64,000 nucleotides of DNA from Roseithermus sacchariphilus (lineage in GTDB: Bacteria; Bacteroidota; Rhodothermia; Rhodothermales; MEBIC09517): the NCBI GenBank assembly GCA_003285105.1, contig CP030158.1, positions 787,447 through 851,446 on the forward strand, written 5' to 3'. The notes under the pieces are model-generated. The model made no database searches. It was not told the origin of the DNA and saw only the letters and a program-made list of their open reading frames with translations. The position numbers and the translations under genes are program-made. Shown one piece after another: positions 16,532 through 25,152 of the stretch. Each line of letters opens with the position of its first letter. Positions within the stretch are counted from its first letter, which is position 1.

Positions 16532-17976
16532 GGCGACGATGCAGTGAGGGGTTCAGCGGCGGCGAGGGCGTCCCGGCGTTGCTGCCAGCGGCTCAGGCCG
16601 AGGTAGAGCCCGACGGCGATGAACCAGCCGGGCAGCCCGAGGAAGAAGATGTCCAGCCCCCAGGTCCGGTTGATGACCCAGCAGGCCACCAGCGTTCCGA
16701 GCCAGGCCACGGCCGTGGGCCAGCTGACCAGCAGGTGCTTCCACTCCGCGTAGTTCTGGCGCAGGCCCAGCCGGGGCATCAGCCAGAAATCGGCGAAGAT
16801 GACGGCGCCCATGGGCATCAGCAGCAGGCCATAGAGCGCGACGAAATCCAGCAGCCGCATCATCAGCGCCGGGAACAGCGCCGCGATGGTCGTCACGGTG
16901 CCGGCGGCCAGCGTCATCTTCCAGCGCTTCCAGTTCGGGGTGACGGTTTGCAGCGCCAGGCCGGCCCGGTAGAGCGTCGGGTTGGAGGTCGTCCACCCGG
17001 CGATGATGACGGCGATGGCCCCGGCCACTCCTGCGCCGAGGAACGCGATCGGCCCCGGCGCGATGTCCTGCCCCGTCTGCATCGCCAGGGCGACGAGGAT
17101 GCCGGAGGCGATCCAGGCGATGAAGTGGCCCAGGTACATGCCGAAGGCGCTGGCAAAGCCGTACGTCCACTTCTTCGCGTAGCGCAGGATGGTCATGTCC
17201 GCCATGCCGATGTGCATCGCCATGTTGCAGAACCAGGCGAAGAACATCACGTGCCAGAAGGTGAAGTGCACCCGGCCCTCCTGCGGGATGCCCGTCCAGA
17301 TGACCTCGTTCGCCACGCGCCAGAAGTCGCCCGCAGACTGCACGCCGAGCTGCGGCAGCACGGCCACGCCACAGGCCACGAACACCAGAAACATCCACGG
17401 GGCGGCGATCTTGGAGAACTGCGCGATCTTCTCGAAGCCGAGGATGGCCAGGACCGTCACCACCGCGCCGACGAGCACCACCGTCACGACCCAGGCCAGG
17501 CTGCTCGGGTAGAGGTCGTCCAGCGCGGGCATCGGCATGTCGAAGGGCAACCCGACGGCGGTGGCGGCCACGGAGATCATCGAGCCGGCCAGGAAGCAAA
17601 ACATGGCGGCGTTGACCAGGTTGTAGACCAGCAGCAGCCACGGCCCGGCCACCTTGCGCAGCTGCCAGTACAGGTTCAGCCGCGTCCGCGTGGCGATGGG
17701 CGCACAGATGAAGGCCCAGGAGAGCACCGCCAGCATATTGCCCACGAGCAGCCCCAGGAACAGGTCGGCCGCCGCCACCCCGTGCGCGACGAACAGCGGC
17801 CCGATGACGAACTCGGTGCCGGCCACGTGTTCCCCGGCATACAGACCGATGAAGCTGCCCGGGCCCTGCAGGCGATCCTCGGAGACGGGCTCGCGGTCGA
17901 ACTCGTTCAGCGCATCGAGCCGGGCGACGATGGAGTCGCCGGGCGGGGCGGAAGGCGACGGGGAGGCGGGCATCAT
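16528..17976 (-). CDS. NCS1-type (purine/cytosine permease-like) transporter
   Basis: 482 residues, about twelve hydrophobic segments. Family features: the N-terminal acidic stretch then GPGSFIGLYAGEHVAGTEFVIGPLF in TM1, AWVVTVVLVGAVVTVLAILGFEKIAQFSKIAAP mid-protein, and GWTTSNPTLYRAGLALQ near residue 330, a motif common in CodB-like proteins. NCS1 proteins import nucleobases, allantoin or related compounds with Na+ or H+. The operon companion RhaM raises the possibility of a sugar or nucleoside substrate (inference). ATGs at 17976 and 17973 are equivalent start candidates; no clear ribosome binding site. Confidence 0.85.
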   Translation of the reverse strand: MMPASPSPSAPPGDSIVARLDALNEFDREPVSEDRLQGPGSFIGLYAGEHVAGTEFVIGPLFVAHGVAAADLFLGLLVGNMLAVLSWAFICAPIATRTRLNLYWQLRKVAGPWLLLVYNLVNAAMFCFLAGSMISVAATAVGLPFDMPMPALDDLYPSSLAWVVTVVLVGAVVTVLAILGFEKIAQFSKIAAPWMFLVFVACGVAVLPQLGVQSAGDFWRVANEVIWTGIPQEGRVHFTFWHVMFFAWFCNMAMHIGMADMTILRYAKKWTYGFASAFGMYLGHFIAWIASGILVALAMQTGQDIAPGPIAFLGAGVAGAIAVIIAGWTTSNPTLYRAGLALQTVTPNWKRWKMTLAAGTVTTIAALFPALMMRLLDFVALYGLLLMPMGAVIFADFWLMPRLGLRQNYAEWKHLLVSWPTAVAWLGTLVACWVINRTWGLDIFFLGLPGWFIAVGLYLGLSRWQQRRDALAAAEPLTASSP

Positions 17977-18454
17977 GTCAGAACGAACCAGGGGAGTCCG
18001 AAGGAGGCGGATCGGAGGGCATCAGGCCCCGCCGGCGGCTGCATAATAAATGAGCCGCCGCAGGGCAATTGCAAGAGCACCGCCGGACCCGCATGAGACC
18101 CGGCACCAGCCCGATCAGCCACAGCCGCACGGCGGCACCGAAGCCCGGAGCCGTCGTCAGCACCGTTTGCAGGCGGAAACCGGCCTTCACGGCCATCCCG
18201 CCCATCGGCCTGACGATCCAGAACATGCTGTCGCTGGCGTGCGAAGGGACCGTTGCCGTCCCGTCCCCGCCGTCCCGTCCCCATGGCGCAGCGGGCCATA
18301 CCGGGCGGCCGTGCGGCTCGTTACGCCCCTGTGCCACTCGTTGCATCCTCGTGGCAGCCGGGCCGCACCGGGTTGCCTTCGGCGGCGAATCATCCCATTT
18401 TGTCAGGTCCTGGAGGTGCGGGAACCCGCCTCCTGTCACGATCTGGTAGAGCCC
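17977..18454. other. 478-bp divergent intergenic region, no confident gene
   Basis: Lies between the divergent NCS1 permease and LytS genes, so it should hold both promoters. A minus-strand reading frame (about 18229 to 17978) with some hydrophobic character (AAVRLWLIGLVPGLMRV) was seen, but nothing recognisable supports it. No repeats of note. Confidence 0.5.
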
Positions 18455-19612
18455 ATGACCCCTCCTTCCTCATCCCGCAGCTCGACCACACGACGGCTGT
18501 GGATCGAGGGCGCTCTGGTGGTGGCCTTCTGGGGCATGATCCTGATGCTGAACGTCGGGCAGCGTGCCATCGACCCGCGGGGCGGCACCGGGATCACCAT
18601 GCCCGTGCTGGTGATCACGTCGCTGGAGTACATCCTGTGGGGCTGCCTCACCCCCGCCATCTTCTGGCTGACCCGCCGCATCAGCCTGGAACGCAGCGAC
18701 TGGCTGCGCCCCGTGCTGCTGCACATCGGCATCGCCTTCGTCGTCGCCTTCGTCATGGACGCCGTCGTACACCTCGCCTTCGACCGGCTGTATCCCGGAC
18801 AGCGGCCCTGGCGCTACCACCCGCTCCATCAGCTCCTCACGCTGCGCTTCCTCGACGAGTGGATCACCTACCTGGTCGTCCTGGCCGCCGGGTTCGCCCG
18901 CGACTATTTTCTGCGCTACCGGGAGCACCTGCAGGAGTCGATCCAGCTGGAGGCGGACAAGGCCCGGCTGCAGGCGCAGCTCACCGAGGCCCGGCTGCAG
19001 GCGCTGCGCATGCAACTCAACCCCCACTTCCTGTTCAACACGCTGCACGCCATCGCCTCGCTCGTCGAACGTGACCCGCGGGGCGTGCGCCGGATGATCG
19101 CCCGCCTGAGCGACCTGCTGCGCTACACGCTGGAACAGACGGGCGCGCAGGAGATCCCGCTGCACCAGGAACTGGACCTGCTGCGCCGCTACCTGGACAT
19201 CCAGCGCGTGCGCTTCCAGGGCCGCCTGGACGTGACGGAGGACATCGCCCCCGAGACCGCCGACGCGCTCGTACCCAACCTGATCCTGCAACCCCTCGTC
19301 GAAAACGCCATCAAGCACGGCGTCAGCCGGATCGACCGCGTCGGGCACATCCACCTGCGCGCCTGGCGAGAAGGCGACGCGCTGCACCTGAGCGTGAGCG
19401 ACAACGGCCCCGGCATCGCCGGCGACGGCGTCCCCGACCTGGAACAGGGCGTCGGCCTGCGCAACACGCGCGAACGCCTGGCGGGCCTCTACGGCGAGGC
19501 CTATCGCCTCACGTTCGACACCACCGGCCCCGAAGGCCTGACCGTTCACGTCGCGCTGCCCTTCCACACCGCGGCGGACCTGCTCACGCACGCCGTCACG
19601 GAGCCGTCCTAG
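18455..19612 (+). CDS. LytS/YehU-type sensor histidine kinase
   Basis: 385 residues. Four hydrophobic segments in residues ~15-150 (e.g. LWIEGALVVAFWGMILML, VLLHIGIAFVVAFVMDAVVHL), a coiled-coil-like linker (LEADKARLQAQLTEARLQALRMQ), then the His_kinase domain with QLNPHFLFNTLHAIASLVERDP containing the phospho-His, and a GHKL ATPase with N box (NLILQPLVENAIKHG) and SDNGPGI / GVGLRNTRERL. Start at 18455 is chosen because upstream codons encode no membrane segment and read as intergenic. The response regulator gene follows 46 bp downstream. Signal unknown. Confidence 0.9.
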   Translation: MTPPSSSRSSTTRRLWIEGALVVAFWGMILMLNVGQRAIDPRGGTGITMPVLVITSLEYILWGCLTPAIFWLTRRISLERSDWLRPVLLHIGIAFVVAFVMDAVVHLAFDRLYPGQRPWRYHPLHQLLTLRFLDEWITYLVVLAAGFARDYFLRYREHLQESIQLEADKARLQAQLTEARLQALRMQLNPHFLFNTLHAIASLVERDPRGVRRMIARLSDLLRYTLEQTGAQEIPLHQELDLLRRYLDIQRVRFQGRLDVTEDIAPETADALVPNLILQPLVENAIKHGVSRIDRVGHIHLRAWREGDALHLSVSDNGPGIAGDGVPDLEQGVGLRNTRERLAGLYGEAYRLTFDTTGPEGLTVHVALPFHTAADLLTHAVTEPS

Positions 19613-19658
19613 CCAGCAGCCCCCGCACGCCACTCGTTCCTCTGCTCCCCCGCTTGCC

Positions 19659-20468
19659 ATGTCCTCCGAACCCCTGCGCGTCCTCATCGTCGACGACGAA
19701 CCGCTGGCCCGGCAACGGCTGGAAGACCTCCTCTCCGACCGGGACGGCGTCGAGATCATCGGACAGGTCGGCAGCGGAAAGCAGGCCGTCGAGGCCATCC
19801 GGGAAGAACGGCCCGACCTCGTCTTCCTCGACGTGCAGATGCCGGAGATGACGGGCTTCGACGTAGTCCGGGCTATCGGCCCGGAGGCGATGCCGCCGAC
19901 CATCTTCGTGACGGCCTACGACCAGTACGCCCTGACGGCCTTCGACGTGGCCGCGCTCGACTACCTCGTCAAGCCGTTCGACGACGACCGCTTCGAGCAG
20001 GCCTTCGAGCGGGCCTGCGAGCTGATCCGGATGCGCAAGGTCAGCGTGATGACGGACAAGCTGCTGTCGCTGCTCCAGGAGGCGCGGGGGCCGGCCGTCT
20101 CGCCTCGCCCGACCACCGCCCCCCGCTACCTCGAACGCATCGCCGTCGAGATGCGGGGGCAGGTGCGTGTGGTGCCGGTCGAGCGGATCGACTTCATCAC
20201 GGCCAGCGGGCCCTATGCCGAGCTGCACGTGGGCGAGGAGACGTTCATCATCCGCGAGCGGATGCAAACCCTGGAGGAACGCCTCGACCCCGACCGGTTC
20301 TTCCGCATCCACCGCTCGGCCATCGTCCAGCTCGACCGCGTCGAGGCGCTGCTGATCAGCGGTGGGGGCGACTATGCCGTGCGTCTGAAGGACGGCCGGC
20401 GCCTCCAGGTCAGTCGCAGCCGCAAGGAGGAGCTGGAGCAGCGCCTCGGGCTGGACGCCCTCGGGTAG
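19659..20468 (+). CDS. LytTR family response regulator
   Basis: 269 residues. Receiver domain (residues ~5-120) with acidic pocket (LIVDDEPLARQRL), phospho-acceptor in LVFLDVQMPEMTGFD, T in FVTAYDQYA and K in DYLVKPFDD. After a linker comes a LytTR DNA-binding domain (~165-265: VRVVPVERIDFITASGPYAELH, then FFRIHRSAIVQLDRVEALL, GGGDYAVRLKDGRRLQVSRSR). It pairs with the LytS-type kinase just upstream as a two-component system. Confidence 0.93.
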   Translation: MSSEPLRVLIVDDEPLARQRLEDLLSDRDGVEIIGQVGSGKQAVEAIREERPDLVFLDVQMPEMTGFDVVRAIGPEAMPPTIFVTAYDQYALTAFDVAALDYLVKPFDDDRFEQAFERACELIRMRKVSVMTDKLLSLLQEARGPAVSPRPTTAPRYLERIAVEMRGQVRVVPVERIDFITASGPYAELHVGEETFIIRERMQTLEERLDPDRFFRIHRSAIVQLDRVEALLISGGGDYAVRLKDGRRLQVSRSRKEELEQRLGLDALG

Positions 20469-20652
20469 CGCGGGATGCCCTCGGGGAGATCGCGGCGTCC
20501 TTTTCCTGAAATCGATTTAAGGTTCGGCCCGGCCCGGCCGATACCGAACCCGCGCCGGCTCCCCACCCGCTGCGGGCCGGCCCCCACGCGTACCGGCGGT
20601 TCCCACCACCGCCCGAGGTCCGTCTCCGACATCCACCAAGCCCCTTCCTCCG

Positions 20653-20811
20653 ATGCGTACGCACCACGATTTCATGGTTCGGCGAACCCATTCGTTCTCG
20701 TTCTTCTCGCTGCGCAAAAGCGTGCGCGAGAAGATCAAGCAGGGCCTGCTGATGGTGCTGGCCTGGACCACCTGGGGCGTCGCGCTGGCGCAATACCTGC
20801 TGGCGCATTAG
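20653..20811 (+). CDS. Small single-helix membrane protein (52 aa), unrecognised
   Basis: 52 codons: a basic, aromatic N-terminus (MVRRTHSFSFFSLRKSVREK) followed by one membrane helix (LLMVLAWTTWGVALAQYLLA) and a stop. The short gap to the two-component operon, charged-then-hydrophobic design and high-GC codon use support a real small gene. No homologue recognised. A 7-bp repeat module begins 4 bp after its stop. Confidence 0.55.
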   Translation: MRTHHDFMVRRTHSFSFFSLRKSVREKIKQGLLMVLAWTTWGVALAQYLLAH

Positions 20812-20815
20812 CCTC

Positions 20816-21159
<344 letters not shown>

Positions 21160-21163
21160 CGCT

Positions 21164-21850
21164 TCATCGCCGGCGGCGACATCCGCGGCGTGAATAGCAC
21201 ACCCGTTCTTCCTGCACCCACTTCGCCGCCAGCAGGATCAGGTCCGCCGTCCGGGCCACGTTGAGCTTTTCCCGGATCCGGTTGCGGTAGGACTCGACGG
21301 TCGTCACCCTCACCTGCATCCGGTCGGCGATGGCGTGCGTATCGAGCCCGCGCCCGAGCAGTTCGAACAACTCCATCTCCCGGGGGCTGAGCACGTCGGA
21401 GGGCAGGGGCAGCAGGGGATGGCGGCTTCCGGCCACGGCCCGGTACAGCTCGTCGGCGACGCGCTCGCTCAGGTAATAGTGCCCGGTCAGCACCTGCCGG
21501 ATGGCCGTGCGGATAACCGGGATCGGCTCGTACCGGACGACGTAGCCGCGGCCGCCGGCTCGCAGGACCTGCTCCGCGCAGATGGCTTCGGCCTGGCCGC
21601 TCATGGCCAGCATGGGCAGATCGGGATGCCGCCCGTGCAGCCGCCGCATCAGATCCAGCCCGTTCAGATCGGGCAGGTCGAGTTCCAGGATGAGCAGATC
21701 CGGCACGTGGGCGTGGGCGTGGAGATGGGCCATCGCCTCGGCCGCCGTCGCGGCCTCCCCGCAGACCGCCAGGTCCGGCTCTTCCTCGATCGTCCGCACC
21801 AGCCCCTGCCGGGGCATCGGTTCGGGCTCGATGACGTAGATCGCGTACAT
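21164..21850 (-). CDS. LuxR/NarL-type regulator with degenerate receiver domain
   Basis: 228 residues with NarL architecture: receiver-like domain (1-120) and a C-terminal LuxR helix-turn-helix (residues ~150-215: LSPREMELFELLGRGLDTHA, then MQVRVTTVESYRNRIREKLN). The receiver is unusual. The acidic pair reads I-E-P-E instead of I-D-D-H, the phospho-acceptor aspartate is replaced by Glu (E56 in LILELDLPD), and the conserved Lys is Arg (R106 in GYVVRYEP). It may thus act without phosphorylation, perhaps locked by the Glu (inference). Start 21850 chosen for family length; a longer frame to 21913 exists. No kinase gene is adjacent. Confidence 0.85.
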   Translation of the reverse strand: MYAIYVIEPEPMPRQGLVRTIEEEPDLAVCGEAATAAEAMAHLHAHAHVPDLLILELDLPDLNGLDLMRRLHGRHPDLPMLAMSGQAEAICAEQVLRAGGRGYVVRYEPIPVIRTAIRQVLTGHYYLSERVADELYRAVAGSRHPLLPLPSDVLSPREMELFELLGRGLDTHAIADRMQVRVTTVESYRNRIREKLNVARTADLILLAAKWVQEERVCYSRRGCRRRR

Positions 21851-21927
21851 GGCATCCCCGGGATTCACGCGGCCGGATCGACGCCCTCGGGGCACACCCT
21901 GCCGCCCCTTCACCCGGCACGGGCCGC

Positions 21928-22548
21928 TCAGGACGCCATGGCCGCCGCGATGAGTTCGAAATGGACCGTTATGTCGTCATGCGCCTTGATGACCCCCATC
22001 ATCGCCGTGGGCGGCTCGACGTTGAAGTCCGTCATCCGCAAGGCCATCGACCCGACGGCCCGGACGCGTCCGTCGGGTTCGCGCCGGGCCTGCACCCTCG
22101 TCTCGACGACCCGCTCGGTGCCCGCGATCGTCAGCCGCCCGCGCACCTGTACGGTATGCCATCCGTCCTCGTCCGCCGACAGCACATCGGCCTGAAGCAG
22201 TTCATACTGAATCACCGGATGGGCCTGCGCCTTCAGGGCCTCGTACATGTCCCGGTTCATCCGCCGGTTGCCGCAATCGAAGGCCTGCACCGGCACGCTG
22301 ACGTGGACCTGCACCGTCCCGGCACCGCCCTCCTGCACGATCCGCGCTCCTGCCGGTGAAGCCTCCAGCACCCCGTACCCGACCACCTCGGCGGCCTCAC
22401 AGGTGAAGCGGTTGACCGTGGACGAGCCGCGGATCCAGAAACGGCTGCCCGGCTGCACGATGAACCGCTGCGGCCCGTCGGCCGGTGTCCCGGCCGCGGG
22501 CAGGCTCAGCAGCAGAAGCAGCGGGGCAATGGCGCACAGGCGATGCAT
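21928..22548 (-). CDS. YceI family periplasmic protein (second copy)
   Basis: 206 residues with signal peptide (IAPLLLLLSLPAAGTPA) and a YceI-like lipocalin-style barrel: FWIRGSSTVNRFTCEAAEVVG, later DCGNRRMNRDMYEALKAQAHPVIQYEL, and LRMTDFNVEPPTAMMGVIKAHDDITVHFEL. YceI proteins bind amphiphilic or isoprenoid molecules. It lies 22 bp downstream of a paralogue (22571-23149) with the same motif order; the two probably form an operon. Start 22548 gives a standard signal peptide. Confidence 0.88.
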   Translation of the reverse strand: MHRLCAIAPLLLLLSLPAAGTPADGPQRFIVQPGSRFWIRGSSTVNRFTCEAAEVVGYGVLEASPAGARIVQEGGAGTVQVHVSVPVQAFDCGNRRMNRDMYEALKAQAHPVIQYELLQADVLSADEDGWHTVQVRGRLTIAGTERVVETRVQARREPDGRVRAVGSMALRMTDFNVEPPTAMMGVIKAHDDITVHFELIAAAMAS

Positions 22549-22570
22549 GAAACAACCGGAGCGGTGAACG

Positions 22571-23149
22571 TCAGCGGGCCAGGACGACGTCGAAATGCAC
22601 GGTGACCTCATCCCCCGTCTTCAGCGTTCCCAGCATCGCCGTGGGCGGGTCGACGCCGAAGTCCGTCATCCGCAGCGGGAGGCGACCGGTGAGACGGATC
22701 CGGCCGTCGGCCAGCGGCTCTCCGTCGACCGTCATGGCGACGTCCCGCGTCGTTCCGGCGATGGTGAGCGCGCCGAGGGTTTCCAGCCGGAAGGTTCCAT
22801 CGGCCTCGGACGGATGCAGGGTGGCCGTCTTCAGCGTGTAGGTGATCGTGGGATGGTCCTCGGCGGCCAACGCCTGGTAGGCCTTCTTGTTCATCGTGCC
22901 GTTCTTGCACGCCAGCTCGGTGACCGGCACCGTCACGCGCCCCTGCGTGATCCCTTCCAGGCTCTCCGAGGCCGCCTCCACCGCCCCGTCGAACGCGTCG
23001 ACCTCGCACGTCCAGTCGTGCAACGAGGACGTACCTTCGATCCAGATCCGGCTTCCGGGCTGGAAGGTGAAACGAACAGGGGCGGAGATCCAGCCCACGG
23101 CCAGGAGCCCGATGAGCACCAGCGGGAGAGACAGCCTAATGCGGTTCAT
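22571..23149 (-). CDS. YceI family periplasmic protein (first copy)
   Basis: 192 residues, signal peptide or anchor (LSLPLVLIGLLAVGWISAPV) then the YceI domain: RIWIEGTSSLHDWTCEVDAFDG, CKNGTMNKKAYQALAAEDHPTITYTL, LTIAGTTRDVAMTVDGEP and LRMTDFGVDPPTAMLGTLKTGDEVTVHFDV. It is closer to the canonical family motif than its downstream paralogue. Start ATG at 23149; the longer frame to 23434 lies in the divergent promoter region and looks non-coding. Confidence 0.9.
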   Translation of the reverse strand: MNRIRLSLPLVLIGLLAVGWISAPVRFTFQPGSRIWIEGTSSLHDWTCEVDAFDGAVEAASESLEGITQGRVTVPVTELACKNGTMNKKAYQALAAEDHPTITYTLKTATLHPSEADGTFRLETLGALTIAGTTRDVAMTVDGEPLADGRIRLTGRLPLRMTDFGVDPPTAMLGTLKTGDEVTVHFDVVLAR

Positions 23150-23528
23150 GACACGTCGTGGTTTCTTTTGAACGATGCGCGGCCCGAAGGCCGTTGCGAC
23201 GGAAGCCAACCAACGCATCCCGCCGCCAACCGATTGCCGGGCCGCGCCGGGCAAGACGTGCGGTCCGTGCCCCGCACGCGCGCGCACGGCTATCCCCAAC
23301 ACCGCCGCCGGGCCATGCCCACCAGGACCTGACGGGGACTTCCCCACACCGAAGCGCCCCTCGAACCGCAGGCGGAACCGCAGGCGGAACCGCACGAGGC
23401 CACCGATCTTTCGGGCCGATGCCGCGTTGGGCACCGGGTAGTCACCCGGCTCGCTTCGTGTACTGTGTGAGCGGGAGACCCTCGCCGCAGGGGTCGGTCC
23501 GCCCCCCGATAACCCAGCGCTCCGCCGT
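23150..23528. other. 379-bp divergent promoter region
   Basis: Lies between the leftward YceI gene and the rightward sigma-factor operon. It contains a short GC-rich tandem (AACCGCAGGCGG twice near 23360-23390). No gene and no confident promoter motif recognised. Confidence 0.5.
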
Positions 23529-24101
23529 ATGTCCGACTCCGATCCCCTGGCCTCGCTGTGCCGGCGCCTGCAGGCTTCGGACCGGGACGCCTTCGAGGCC
23601 CTGTTCCGGATGCTGCGCGAGGGGCTGCTGCGCTACGTGCACGCCATCGTGCGCGACGACGTGGTGGCGCACGACCTGGTGCAGGACGTGTTCGTGGCGC
23701 TCTGGGGGCTGCGGGAAACCCTCGACCCGTCCCGCCCGCTGCGGCCGTACGTGTACCGCATGGCTCGAAACCGGGCGCTGCGCTACCTCCGGGACGAGCG
23801 CACGCACACCCGGAAGGAGGAGCAACTCCGGGAGGAGGCCGACGGCCATGACCCCGCCTCCGACCCCGGAGCCCGGCTCGACGCGGCGGTGCTGCACGGC
23901 TATCTGAGGCGGTGCCTCGCGGCCTTGCCGGACCGGCAGCGGGAAGCGCTCGTGCTGAGCCCGTACCACCACCTCAGCCACCGGGAGATCGCGGCGGTGA
24001 TGGAGATCTCCCCCCGCACGGTCAACGTGCACATCATGCGGGCCCTGGAGCATCTCCAGCAACGCATGCAGGCTTTCGAACCCGTTCCGAGAACCCCATG
24101 A
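23529..24101 (+). CDS. ECF RNA polymerase sigma factor (FecI-like)
   Basis: 190 residues. Sigma-70 region 2 (residues ~20-95: EALFRMLREGLLRYVHAIVR, DDVVAHDLVQDVFVALWGLR, YVYRMARNRALRYLRDER) and region 4 (~130-185: CLAALPDRQREALVLSPYHHLSHREIAAVMEISPRTVNVH). It is the first gene of a three-gene cascade. Its stop overlaps the FecR start (ATGA), and an STN-TonB receptor follows. Known logic of this family: receptor occupancy relieves the FecR anti-sigma and frees the sigma factor to transcribe the uptake genes. Confidence 0.93.
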   Translation: MSDSDPLASLCRRLQASDRDAFEALFRMLREGLLRYVHAIVRDDVVAHDLVQDVFVALWGLRETLDPSRPLRPYVYRMARNRALRYLRDERTHTRKEEQLREEADGHDPASDPGARLDAAVLHGYLRRCLAALPDRQREALVLSPYHHLSHREIAAVMEISPRTVNVHIMRALEHLQQRMQAFEPVPRTP

Positions 24102-25147
24102 ACCAGCACGACCACCCGCCCCTGCCGGCCGAGATCGCGGAGCGCCTCCAGGACCATCCGCCCGAGGCCCGGCAGCGCATCGCCCACCTCTGGCAGGCGC
24201 TGGGAGCGGCCGAGGAGGCCCCGGCCGCCGCCCCGGATACCGATGCCGCGTGGGCCGAGCTTCAGGCGCGCCTCTCGCCCGCGCCGGCGCCCGGCCGGGC
24301 CGCGGCCCCGGCGGCGGACCGCGCGCCGGTGCGGGCTCGCCCGGCCCGACGCCACACCACAGGCCGGACCACAGGCCGGGCCACGGGCCGGACCGCCGGC
24401 CTCGCCCTGCTGGTGCTGGCGCTGCTGGCCGGCCTCTGGGGATGGACACGCCCCGTGACGGTGACCGTCCCGCCCGGCACCCGGCACCACCTCGACCTGC
24501 CCGACGGCTCGCGGGTCGAGCTCAACAGCGGCAGCCGCCTCACCTACCGGCGTGGCTTTGCCTCGCTGCCGGGTCGGCCGGCCGAGGAGCGCCGCGTCTC
24601 GCTGCACGGAGAAGCCTTCTTCGACGTGGTGCCGGACGGCCGCCCGTTCGTCGTCGAGACGTTCAACGCCCGCATCGACGTGCTCGGCACCCGCTTCAAC
24701 GTGCGCGCCTGGCCCGGCCCGGCGCAGCCGGAAACCCGGGTCACGCTGGAAGAAGGGCGGGTGCGCCTCACCGATCCGGCCGGGACGTCCGCCCTGGTGC
24801 TCTCCGAACCCGGGCAGACCGCCCGCCTGGCCGCCGCCGAGCCGGCGCCCGTACCGGCCATCCCCCTTCCCGATGCGCTGGCCTGGCGGCAGGGCGGCTT
24901 CGTGATGAACCGCGAGCCGACGCCCGCCGTCCTGGCCGAGGTGCAACGGCGCTTCGGCGTCCGCATCGAGGTGGACGACGCCCTCACCCTGGCCGATTCG
25001 ACCAGCCTGACCTACTGGCGCGCCGCGCCGGTCGAGACGGTCCTGCACGACTTCTGCCTGGCCCAGGGCTGCCGGTACCGCCGCACCAGCCAGGGCTTCC
25101 GGCTGATACCGGCGGAGCCCCCTCTCTTCTCCCCGGACCGTCGCTGA
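24098..25147 (+). CDS. FecR family anti-sigma factor / sigma regulator
   Basis: 349 residues. Cytoplasmic N-terminal part (residues 1-100), one membrane helix near 105-125 (GLALLVLALLAGLWGWTRPV), then the periplasmic FecR domain (VPPGTRHHLDLPDGSRVELNSGS, VSLHGEAFFDVVPDGRPFVVET, DVLGTRFNVRAW) and a C-terminal DUF4974-like segment (VLAEVQRRFGVRIEVDD). ATG overlaps the sigma-factor stop by 4 bp. The linker before the membrane helix has a short TTGRTTGRATGRT repeat. Confidence 0.92.
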   Translation: MNQHDHPPLPAEIAERLQDHPPEARQRIAHLWQALGAAEEAPAAAPDTDAAWAELQARLSPAPAPGRAAAPAADRAPVRARPARRHTTGRTTGRATGRTAGLALLVLALLAGLWGWTRPVTVTVPPGTRHHLDLPDGSRVELNSGSRLTYRRGFASLPGRPAEERRVSLHGEAFFDVVPDGRPFVVETFNARIDVLGTRFNVRAWPGPAQPETRVTLEEGRVRLTDPAGTSALVLSEPGQTARLAAAEPAPVPAIPLPDALAWRQGGFVMNREPTPAVLAEVQRRFGVRIEVDDALTLADSTSLTYWRAAPVETVLHDFCLAQGCRYRRTSQGFRLIPAEPPLFSPDRR

Positions 25148-25152
25148 CCGCC

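Noticed and set aside
17978..18229. Small minus-strand gene in the NCS1/LytS intergenic region
   Set aside because: A partly hydrophobic frame but no recognisable family, no ribosome binding site, and it would lie in the promoter region.
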